From NCBI RefSeq assembly GCF_000372725.1, contig NW_005200218.1, positions 63,486-108,995 of the forward strand: 45,510 bases of DNA, in the 5' to 3' direction. This DNA is from Emiliania huxleyi CCMP1516 (lineage: Eukaryota > Haptophyta > Isochrysidales > Noelaerhabdaceae). The notes beneath the pieces are model-generated. The model had not been told where the DNA came from. It made no database searches and saw only the letters and a program-made list of their open reading frames with translations. This document shows positions 1 to 8,800 of the stretch, piece after piece (positions within the stretch are counted from its first letter, which is position 1; the number at the start of each line of letters is the position of its first letter). The position numbers and the translations under genes are program-made.

Positions 1-76
1 CTTCCCCGAGTTAGGGGGAGAGGCCCCCCCCCCCCCCTCCCCGCCACCCATCCTACCCCCCTCTCTCGGATGCTCT

Positions 77-1629
77 TTTACCGAGTACGAGGCGATGCTC
101 CCCCCCCCCCTCCCCCCTCCCCCACCCCTCCCCCACCCCTCCCCCACCCCTCTCTCGGATGCTCTCTCGGATGCTCTCTCCGCGAGGAGGCGGTCGGCTC
201 GGGCCATGCCGTGACGCCTCCGCGACGTGTCCGCGACAGGTGATGCTCTCCACGAGGCCCGACAAGGCGGTCGGCGCGAGGCCTGGCGCGCTCAAACGGC
301 AGCCGCGCGGCCAAACCAAGGCGACTGTGAGCAGGCGGTCGGCTCGGACGAGATCTGGGACAAGGCGACGAGCGCCCTTCGCGAGGCGCTCGGCGCAAAG
401 GGGTGGGAGTACGACGTCGACGAGGGCGGCGGCGCCGCGCACGTTTGCGGACGCCGTGTGGCCTGCGGTTGAGCGGCCGTCTCTGCTCTCAGGCGGCGGC
501 GCCTTCTACGGCCCAAAGATCGACATCAAGATCCGCGACGCCATCGGGAGGCTCTGGCAGTGCTCGACGATCCAGTGCGACTTCAACCTGCCGCAGCGGT
601 CCGGCCTCGAGCGTGGCGTGGCGAGACGGCGAAAGGGGGGGGCCTCACCCCTAGACTCGTGCGGCTGGTAGGTTCGGCCTCGAGTACGTGTCGCCGGACG
701 GCGGGCGCGAGCAGCCGATCATGCTGCACCGCGCCATCTTCGGGTCGCTCGAGCGGTTCTTCGGCGCGCTCACCGAGCCGACGGCAGGCGACGGCTCCCC
801 ATCTGTGAGCGCGTCTCTTCACACCGCCCTTGTCCGCAGGCGTGCTCATCGAGTCGACGGCGGGCGACTTCCCCTTTTGGCTCGCGCCGACGCAGCTGCG
901 GCTGCTGCCCGTCTCGGACGACTACCGGCCGTACTGCGACGCAGCGGTGGCGCGGCTCAAGGCGGCGGGCATCCGCGCGGAGGTCGACCCCGGCGGCCGA
1001 TCCGTCGGCAAGCAGATCAAGGTCGCCAACCAGGACAAGGTGCGAAGCTACGCCAGTCGCTTGCACGCTCACCGCCCCGTCACCGCGCTGGCCTCGCCCG
1101 CCCCCCGAAACCCGCCGTCTCGTCTCCCTCCTGGCCACTCGCCCCCTCGCCCCCTCGCCTCCTCGCCTCCGTCGCCTCCTCGCCTCCTCGCCCCGTCGCC
1201 CCCTCTCCTCCTTGCCTCGCCTCCTCGCCCCCTCGCCTCGCCTCGCCCCCTCGCCTCGCCTCGCCTCCTCGCCCCCTCGCCTCCTCGCCTCCGTCGCCTC
1301 CTCGCCTCCTCGCCCCCTCGCCTCCTCGCCTCCGTCGCCTCCTCGCCTCCGTCGCCTCCGTCGCCTCCTCGCCTCCTCGCCTCGCCTCCTCGCCTCCTCG
1401 CCTCCTCGCCTCCTGCTTCGCCGCGTCGCCTCCCCCACCCCGTCCCACTCTCGCCGACCCCCCTCAGGTGCCCATCCTGTCGGTGGTGGGCGAGGCCGAG
1501 GTTGGCGCGAACGCCCTCAAGCTCGAGATGCGCAAGGGGGGCGAGCTGGGCGAGCTGCCGCTCGAGCGCGCCATCGAGGTGCTCGCGGCGGCGGCGGAGA
1601 AGGCGGTGGAGCCTATCGAGGCGCTGTGA
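77..1629 (+). CDS. TARS: Threonyl-tRNA synthetase, 3' part, seven exons visible
   Basis: Charges tRNA-Thr with threonine. Exons that keep phase: 77-91, 240-266, 335-425, 493-598, 672-763, 840-1039, 1468-1629 (TGA 1627-1629). The spliced product runs from [14 protein letters not shown] through [29 protein letters not shown] and [16 protein letters not shown], then the C-terminal anticodon-binding domain ([30 protein letters not shown]) and ends AVEPIEAL. Class II motif 3 (GSLERF) and the His that serves as zinc ligand in bacterial ThrRS (MLHRAI) are present. The TGS, editing and motif 1 regions lie outside the window, so the gene is 5' truncated here. No AG acceptor was found just before base 77, so that boundary is uncertain. 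Donors are GC (92, 267, 426, 764) and GT (599, 1040). Cytosolic or organellar form cannot be decided. Confidence 0.9.
1040..1467 (+). repeat. Large pyrimidine-rich repetitive intron of the ThrRS gene
   Basis: Intron 6 of the synthetase gene, GT-AG. About 330 nt of it is built from imperfect repeats of cctcgcctcctcgcc and variants, a strand-asymmetric C/T tract. It is about six times longer than the neighbouring introns (67-148 nt). The open frames that cross it are artefacts of the simple sequence. Confidence 0.8.
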
Positions 1630-2164
1630 GCGCCGCGTCTCTCTCTGCCTCCCTCCCTCCCTCCCTCCCTCCCTCCCTCCCTCCCTCCGTCTCTCCCTCG
1701 CTGCGAGGCCTCTCCAACTCCTCTCATACTCCTCATCCCTCCTCTCCTACTCTCCTCTTGCTCCTCTCCGACTCCTGTCTCGTCCGCCTCTCCCTCGGTG
1801 GCTTTTGGAGGGGGGGGGGGGGGTAGACGCGAGAGGGAGGTTGGGCACCGCTGGCGGAACAGCCGTGTATTTCGCGAGGGGCGGTTGGTGCTCTTGAGAG
1901 GCGCGTGATTTTCTGTTTTGTGTATCACGTCAGGTCCAGGGCGTTTTATAACCGCACACACCGAGAGAAGAGAGTACGTGGAGAGGGACAGAGACACGTC
2001 AGACCGGAAATAAATGAAATAAATATGTCATCGATCTATGAGTAAAGCGCCGTCTGTTGATCTGAACGAACCCCATTGACTAGCCACTGACACACTCGTA
2101 CGGACATACACATGGCTGGAGCACTGTAGAGGGACTGTACTAGCAGACGTTGGACCTTTGTACA
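1630..2164. other. Intergenic, between convergent gene ends; CCCT microsatellite
   Basis: Holds a CCCT tetranucleotide tract (about 1647-1688), a poly-G run (about 1809-1823) and an A/T-richer stretch with AATAAA-like words (about 2009-2026) that could serve 3' processing. No gene seen. Confidence 0.6.
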
Positions 2165-3352
2165 CTACAAGGTCTTGCGGACCTCGAGCGCGACGACCGG
2201 CGCGTCGGCAGAAGGGCCAGCGGAGGGCAGGCACTGCACCCTGGGGAGAATATTGGACAAGGCCTTGGACAACTGCTGCAGGAGAGTGGGCTTCTCCTCG
2301 TCGGGAGCTGCCGAGGGTGCAGCCACCTCGTCGGCAGGCTCAGGCGCTGCCTCGGGCGCTGCCTCGGGCGCTGCCTCGGGCGCTGCCTCGGGCGCTGCCT
2401 CGGGCGCTGCCTCGGGCGCTGCCTCGGGCGCTGCCTCGGGCGCCTCAGCGTCCTCGACCGGCGCCTCCTCGCCTGCCTGGGGCTGCTCGATCACGGGCTT
2501 GGAGCCCTTGCGCGGCGAGAGGAATGCGGCAATGATGCCAACGATGGACTCACCTGGCCGCGGGGTGGGGGCCGCCTCGCCAGCTGCGACTGCCGCCGCC
2601 GCCTGCGAGTACTCCAGCCGTGCCTCCACCTCATCGATCGTCTCCGCCGACGCCTCCTCTGGCGCCTCCACCGCAACCTCAACCAGCGCGCGTGCGACCG
2701 GCTCCTCCGTCGCCGGCGACTCGGCCTCCACCGCCCCGACCGTCTTGACAGGCTCAACAGCAGCCTCAGAGTTGCAGCCCGAGATGCAGTCGGTCACCTT
2801 GTCCAAACATGACGACGAGTTGGCCGACGCAGCCGGCGGCGGCAGCTCCTCGGACTCCGCCTCGGAAGGCGCCGGGTCGGCTGGTGCCGCCTCCTTCTTG
2901 GGCTCCTCGCCCTCCGCCGTCTCAAACGCAACCGGCGTCGCCACATCAGGCGCCTCCGCCGCCGGCGCGTCGGCCACCGCCGTCTCCTCGGTCTCCTCAA
3001 CAGCAGGCTCAGACTTGCGGCCCGAGAGGTAGTCGGCCACACCGTCCAGGATGGAGGACGCCGTTGTGGCCGGCGCGGGCGGCAGCATCTCCTCGACGGA
3101 CTCGGTCGCAACAGGCGCGTCCTCGGCTGCGATCTCCTCTCCCACCGCCTCCTTGGGCTCTGCCACCGCCTCCTCTCCGTCAGGCTTCACGTCCGAAGGT
3201 GCTGCACCGTCGGCTGAGATCTCAGCGGGCGCGACGTCGAGCGTGGTTTCGTTGGCAGCAGAGCCGGCGGCAATGCAAAGCTGCTCCGGCTGCGGCTGCG
3301 GCACCGGCTCGGCGAGGACGTCGTTGGTCGACTTGGAGCTGCAGCCACCCAT
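2165..3352 (-). CDS. Acidic Ala/Glu-rich protein with dual-lipidation N-terminus
   Basis: Single-exon ORF of 395 residues; ATG at 3352-3350, stop at 2167-2165. It starts MGGCSSKS: Gly2, Ser6 and Lys7 fit N-myristoylation and Cys4 fits palmitoylation, so membrane tethering at the cytoplasmic face is inferred. The rest is rich in Ala, Glu, Pro and Val and is probably disordered. Four degenerate copies of a short amphipathic segment break the acidic sequence: SSILDGVADYLSGRKSEP, SSCLDKVTDCISGCNSEA, ESIVGIIAAFLSPRKGSKP and PTLLQQLSKALSNILPR. A tract of eight EAAP units lies between the third and fourth. I do not recognise a family. The clean full-length frame, Kozak-independent ATG and lipidation motif make it a real gene. 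Confidence 0.75.
   Translation of the reverse strand: MGGCSSKSTNDVLAEPVPQPQPEQLCIAAGSAANETTLDVAPAEISADGAAPSDVKPDGEEAVAEPKEAVGEEIAAEDAPVATESVEEMLPPAPATTASSILDGVADYLSGRKSEPAVEETEETAVADAPAAEAPDVATPVAFETAEGEEPKKEAAPADPAPSEAESEELPPPAASANSSSCLDKVTDCISGCNSEAAVEPVKTVGAVEAESPATEEPVARALVEVAVEAPEEASAETIDEVEARLEYSQAAAAVAAGEAAPTPRPGESIVGIIAAFLSPRKGSKPVIEQPQAGEEAPVEDAEAPEAAPEAAPEAAPEAAPEAAPEAAPEAAPEAAPEPADEVAAPSAAPDEEKPTLLQQLSKALSNILPRVQCLPSAGPSADAPVVALEVRKTL
2338..2443 (-). repeat. 12-nt tandem repeat coding (EAAP)n
   Basis: About eight to nine perfect or near-perfect copies of gcgctgcctcgg. On the minus strand each encodes Glu-Ala-Ala-Pro inside the lipidated acidic protein. A candidate length-polymorphic site. 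Confidence 0.9.
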
Positions 3353-3949
3353 TCGCGCTGACTACCTGACTTGCGGACTTGCTGTGGAGTTTACTTCCTT
3401 TGCGTGCGTCCCCCCTTGCGACGTCGTGCCGAGATAGTTTGCGGTGAGACTCGACGCAACGTTTTTCTGTATTCCTTTTTCTTTTGGATGTCCCTCTGGC
3501 AGTGAGACCGCCTGCGTAGACGTCCTGGCAGGAGCTCTATCTATGAGGAACCTCTTCCCAAGAGCACCACTCTTGAAAGCCACCTACCACTACCACCCAG
3601 AGCGCTGCAAGCAGCGCCGGGCAATGACGGCTTACCGCCCCCCCAGCCCCCCCTCGGCACACCCCGGCAGCCAATGTGTGACGGCTCGAACCCGCTAAGC
3701 CATCCCGCAAGCGGGATGGCCCGCCACTCGAACGCTCGAACCCGCAAGCGGGCGTACACGAACCGCGAGCGGCTCGCACTCGTGACACGCAGGCGTCCGA
3801 CTGACGGCGCCGGGGCTAGGCGACCGAAGAGGAACTACGGCAAGAGCCGCACACCACCCGCTGACGAGCGCTCGCGGAACTGGTCCGCGGCGCCCGCCAG
3901 GGTTTGGTTTGGCGGGAGACGAGCCTGAACCACTACACGCAGTAGCTCG
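3353..3949. other. Intergenic 5' region of the lipidated protein gene
   Basis: Upstream side of the minus-strand gene ending at 3352. It has several short open frames with no family resemblance. The only clear structure is the hairpin at 3699-3720. Nothing else is supported. Confidence 0.5.
3699..3720. other. Perfect 10-bp inverted repeat with 2-nt centre
   Basis: gccatcccgc, then aa, then gcgggatggc. It is flanked by two copies of ctcgaacccgc (about 3685 and 3737). The flanks resemble a tRNA T-loop in reverse, but no cloverleaf can be drawn. Role unknown. Confidence 0.6.
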
Positions 3950-4699
3950 GCGGCGAGGTGGTCGAGCTCGTGAGCGCCGCGGACCTCAAGGCGCTGGAGG
4001 CGCGCGTGGGGGCGTGCGAAAAGGGGCTCGCAGCGCAAGGACGCCAAGATCGGCGCGCTCCGCGATAAGCCGGCCCCGCCCAACCCGCCGGCGGCCACGG
4101 CTCGCCCGCCGGCAGCGGCGCGGCGGCAGCTCTCCTCCGCGACTGGCGACTGGCGACGAGTTCGCCATCACGGGGAGGAGGGCGACGATCTCCTTCAACA
4201 GCCGCACGCCCGACCTGACGCCGACCCGCCTGACCGGCGAGGGAGGCGGCAAGCTGACGTGCAGCGGCGAGCTGCACGCCGCGACGGACTTTGTCACGGC
4301 GGACGGGGAGAGTGTCCCGAGCGGATCGAAGCGCTTCGCGGCAATTTCACTGAGTTCGTCACGGAGCAGCTCAAGGACGGTGTCTCGCAGGGGCTCGCGA
4401 GCGTGAGCGAGGAGCTCGAGGCGGTTCGGAAGTTTGTGGGCATGGTGTCGCCGTCGCCGCCGTCGCCTCCGTCGCCTCCGTCGCCGCCGCTTGCGCCGCC
4501 TCCGGTAGCGCCGCCTCCGACCTTTCCGCCAGCGTGCGTTTGGTCGGCCTGCACAGTTGAGTACCTCAACCTCGCCGACACCAACTCGAGCCTGAAGGGC
4601 TTCCGTGGCGGCTTCGCCACTGACGCACACGCCTACTACGTGCCGTGGGACTACGGCGCGCGCAGCGGCTACGCGGCGTGCGTCTTGCTCTCCATCTAA
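3950..4699 (+). pseudogene. Frame-broken relic of a coiled-coil/Pro-hinge/repeat protein
   Basis: Protein-like segments appear in order but in different frames: AADLKALEARVGACEKG (about 3970), a Pro/Ala stretch, GGKLTCSGELHAATDFVTAD (about 4250), ERIEALRGNFTEFVTEQL to EAVRKFVG (about 4320-4440), a (SPP)n hinge (4447-4530), and a C-terminal unit VEYLNLADTNSSLKGFRGGF ending at TAA 4697-4699. From memory, algal and large-virus proteins carry tandem copies of a similar LKGF-GGF repeat; here only one is left. At least three frame changes without credible splice sites favour decay over introns. If small introns were missed it could still be expressed. Confidence 0.45.
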
Positions 4700-5800
4700 G
4701 GAATTTGGAGCCTCGAGCTTGATGGAGCAGGCGGACGTCCGTTCGTGCCTCCCCCCTCCCCCCCCCTCGCATTGGCGCGTTTCTCTGGGTCGTCTCTGGG
4801 CTTTTGGGTCTATTGTAGGGGGTGTGCATTGGGCTGGGGGTTTAGCCCCTCTCCGTGTAAGTTCTGGTCTTGTAGTGGCGCATTGGGCTGGGGTTTGGGG
4901 CCCCTCTCTGAGTGCCGGCCGATATGTGAGTTCGTTCGTTCACCTGTTTGTCGCCGCCGCGCGCGCACCTTGCTAGATCTAGAGTACGAACCTGTCCCCA
5001 TGTCCAGCTCGGCGTCCCACCTCCTGGATGGAAATCAATCGCTTCCCCACGGGCACGGCGCTCTCGTCGAGGCTCGAGCCGAGCTCTCTCGGCGCACTCT
5101 ACTTTAGTCTCTAGACTCGCTACGGCTCTGGATCGTCTCTATACAGACAGGCTTCTGGGTCTTGTGGGGGATGATTGTGCATTTGGCTGGGGGGTTGACC
5201 CCTCCAAAGTGGGTTCTGCGTCAGCTTTTTCGGTTGACCTCTGGCGGGGCCCCGCCCGGGGGGGCGCCGGCGGGACCGGGAGCCTGACCCCTGACGTCAG
5301 CTGACCCCACCTGTGCCCTGACCCCATACGTACGGTCTGGCTGGAGTGGCGTCTGGGGCCGGCGTGTGAGCGGTGTGCGGTGAAGAGGCCCCCAATCAAT
5401 GGAGGCTCGCACATCATTCTACAACCATGAATCAACTCCAGCGCTCACGGCGCAACTAAGAGCCACACCCTGCCAGTAGCACCGCTCAAGGAAATGCAAC
5501 GACGCACGGGACACGGAGTAAGCACGCGAGTACGGCGACGGAGCCTCAGCTGTGCATCCCCGTGCCTCCCCCCCCCCCCCCCCCCAAACTACGCCTCGCC
5601 GCTCCAGAGAGAGGCTCGCCGCGCAGCACACCGCTGCGCGAAAGCCCCCATCACTGCGAGAGCGCGCGGCGGATATGGACCCAGACCCATGTGGGTCGCC
5701 GACGCGGCAAACGCCTCCCGCCCCTCCTCCCCGGCGGGTCGCTGTGCCTGCTCATGTGAATTGCTCAAGATGGCGTTTGCCGTGTGTGCAGCCGCCAAGG
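4700..5800. other. Gene-free stretch with a thrice-repeated GC motif
   Basis: Three imperfect copies of a 30-35 nt motif built on gcatt-ggctgggg-ttt-gcccctc lie at about 4821-4853, 4876-4910 and 5176-5205. A poly-C run lies at about 5571-5585. The 3' flank of the large minus-strand gene enters from 5800 downward. No coding frame is convincing. Confidence 0.5.
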
Positions 5801-8800
5801 TTAGACATGCTCCTGCACCGCCTCCACCGAGACCGCGGACTCCTCCGAGACCACCGAGACCGTCGCCTCGCCTCCAGAGCCGTCGCCCGCGGTGGTTGTC
5901 TTCGCAGAGCTGCGGCGGCTGATCGTGGGAACGAGCCGGCTGCCACGCTTGGCGATGCTGCCCGAGAGGCGGCTCATCCTTGCGACGCTGCCCGCCCGAG
6001 CGGGAGTCGCGCCGAGGTCCTTTGCCAGAAGCGCGAGCGACACCTGCAGAACGGAACGCCCTGGCTGGCGAGTACCGCTGGTGTGCGCAAGAAGAGATGT
6101 AAACAAAGCGCGCGCGCGCCGGGTGGTGGCGCCCCGGGAAGCACGAGCGCGCGAGGTCCTTGTAGAGTCCATCGGCGATGAGCTCCTGCAAGGGAGGGTA
6201 CGCGGGTGAGGGGAGATTACGCGCCTGAGATTGAGAGCATAATGACCCAACCCCAGCCCGCTCCTGCGGGGTGACTTCGAAAAACCTCGAGAAGAGGCAG
6301 CCGCCACGGTCCGGGTCGTTCTCGTGCGCCATGACGATCTTCAGCCTGTCCTGGCGCGCCTGTTTGACCTGCTCGGCCAGCCGCTCGTCGCTGAAGCTGT
6401 CCTCGTTGAGGTAGAGCAGCATGTGCGTCACGGTGGCCGGCCGAGCATCGGCGGTGGAGATCGTGAGACCGGCAACGGCGTCGGCAATCTCTTCAGCCAA
6501 GACCTGTGCGCCCGCGTTGGCCGGCGAGGCCCAGAGCATGGTCTCCTTGGCAAAGGCGAGCAACTGGCTCTCGGGCTCGCCCGGCACGCAGAGCGGGAGG
6601 GAGGTCTGGTTCACGTAGTTGGGCGAGCAGAGGAGCACCGCCTGTAGTTCAAGGGTGCCGGGGCTGAGGTCTCGGGAGGGGCGAGAGGGCTGCGGCTGCG
6701 TCCCGCTGCGCCTCGACGATGGTCTTGAGCGAGACGCGCTGGAATTCCTGGATTCGCATGTAGATGGTGTGCGCCCAGCCCTTTTCAAAGATGTCCGGCT
6801 GCAGGTCCTCGGGGCATTCGCCGCGCAGCGCCTGCAGCGTCGCGCCGCCCTTTGCAGGGTCCGCCTCTTGCACGAGGACGAGCGGCTTGTCCATCTCGAG
6901 CGACGAGCGGATCTCGCGGAGGCAGTTCTGGTGGCACGCAAGCAGGCGGGCGGTGAGCCGTGGGGAGTGTCGAGGGGCGCAGCAAACTCGGGTGCGTTGA
7001 GAGCCAGAGGATCCCGAGCGCGGAACAGGGCGGCGAGAGCGCGCCCGGGAGCGGAAGTAGCCACACGAGAGGAAGAAGAGGATCATTTGCGTGTGCTGGA
7101 TGTACTCCTCCAGCGCCCCAATATCCTTTAAATCATCCACCTGTGCGCACTCCGCGGTGCGTCGGAAGGGCTGTGTGTAGTTAAAGCAGCGCGGCTGAGC
7201 CTGTGCGCGCGTCGAGAAAGATCTTGAGGCCCGGCACCAGCAGCTCGAGCTCACTCTTGATGTTTCCGACGGCGTCTTGACCGGTCGACCTGCATGGTTA
7301 GGGGGGGTTGGAGTTGGATGCGGCCTGGCTTGATCACCCTCCCTAGCTGCGCGACGCACCAGATGTGCGAGAGGAACAGGTGCCATGTGAGGCCGGTCAC
7401 GATGCTCAGCTCGGGGGGCTGCTTAGTCGAGACGAGACGGACCGTGGGGACCTTGGCGACGCGGCGGGCGGCGACGACGGCGCCGATTAAGAAGACCACG
7501 AGCGCAAAAACAACGAGGCCGATCATCGTGTCCACGATCGCATTGAGCTTGCCGAAGCCGAGGACATCGGCGGGGTCGGCTTCCTGGTACCGCTCCTCGA
7601 TGCCGAGGAAGATGGTGGTCCAGTTGGTGCCGAGGAAGAGGAGGAGGAGCGCGAGGCTCGTGGCGACGGCTAGCACGTTGTCCTCGACCCGCTTGTACGG
7701 CCGCACGGCGGAAAGTATGAAGCCGTAGCACGAGCAGACGAGGGTCGCCACCACGAGGCGAAGGAATGCGTTCTTCTCGGGGATCAGCAGCACGAAGCCC
7801 GTGAGCACGAGCTTGCGCGCCAGCTCGACCGCCTCCCACCAGTACCAGGTCTTCTCGTACTCCCGGTGCAGGAAGCCGGTGGCCCGCGTCAGAGCATTCG
7901 GCGACTTGGCCTGCAGCGGCTTGTAGCAGGCGGCGAGGAGCGACGTGAAGAGGACCAGCGAGCCGACGGGCCAGACGACGATGAAGCCAACGGCGACGTC
8001 GGTGATGGACTCGTGATCCTCGGTGCCGCACTCGACGCTCGCGTCCTGCCGCATGTAGGAGACCTGCTCCAGGGGCTCGTTCGGCGGAGAGATGGTGTAG
8101 GCCTATCAGCAGCACGTTGCCTGAGGGGTGGGGTCTGAGGGGTGGCGTGAGCAACGGCAGTCATCGGCTGGAGGCGCCTGACACGACCACGCGCGGAAGA
8201 TGGAGGCGCTGATGGAGGGCACGAAGCAGAAGATCAGCACCAAGCCGGCGGGCGTGAGGTCGAGGAGGCCGAGGGCCGCCTCCGCCCACAGCTTTGGGCG
8301 CGGTGGCGACGCGGTTCGCCAGCTGTGGAGCCGCAAGGTGATTCCCGCTCCCATGAGCAGTGCGATGAGGACGACGGGGGAGAGAGCGCTGACGAGGAGT
8401 CGCTCACCGTAGCCTAGACACTGCTCCGGCAAGAAGAAGCCAGACCAGTCGATGGAGATCACGTTGGCCAGCTCGTCGGTCCAGCCCGTGTACTTGTCCG
8501 GCAGCCGCGCCGAGTAGGTGGACGACAAGACGGTGCTGATCTGGTAGAAGCCAAACAGGATCTTCACCTTGGCCGTCAGTCCGCCCCCGACGTAGTACTT
8601 GACGGAGCGGTCTGCAAAGCGGAGGATTGGGCCAAGGTATCGCTTCTCCCGCCAGTCCGTCATGCTGAAGGCCCACGCCGCCAGGCCGCACGCGACGCAG
8701 AGGCCGAGGACGATGCCTGCGATGCTGCCTGCAGCGGCGCCGCGCGGAGCGCACTCCTTGCACTCGTCGCCGTCGACGAGGTAGTAATTCTCCGCGGCGC

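Noticed and set aside
688..1629. Continuous 313-codon plus-strand frame through the ThrRS region
   Set aside because: It runs through the introns at 764-839 and 1040-1467 and loses the anticodon-binding domain homology; the spliced reading restores it.
3685..3745. tRNA gene suggested by ctcgaacccgc words
   Set aside because: The T-loop-like word repeats but no acceptor stem, anticodon arm or D-arm pairs up around it.
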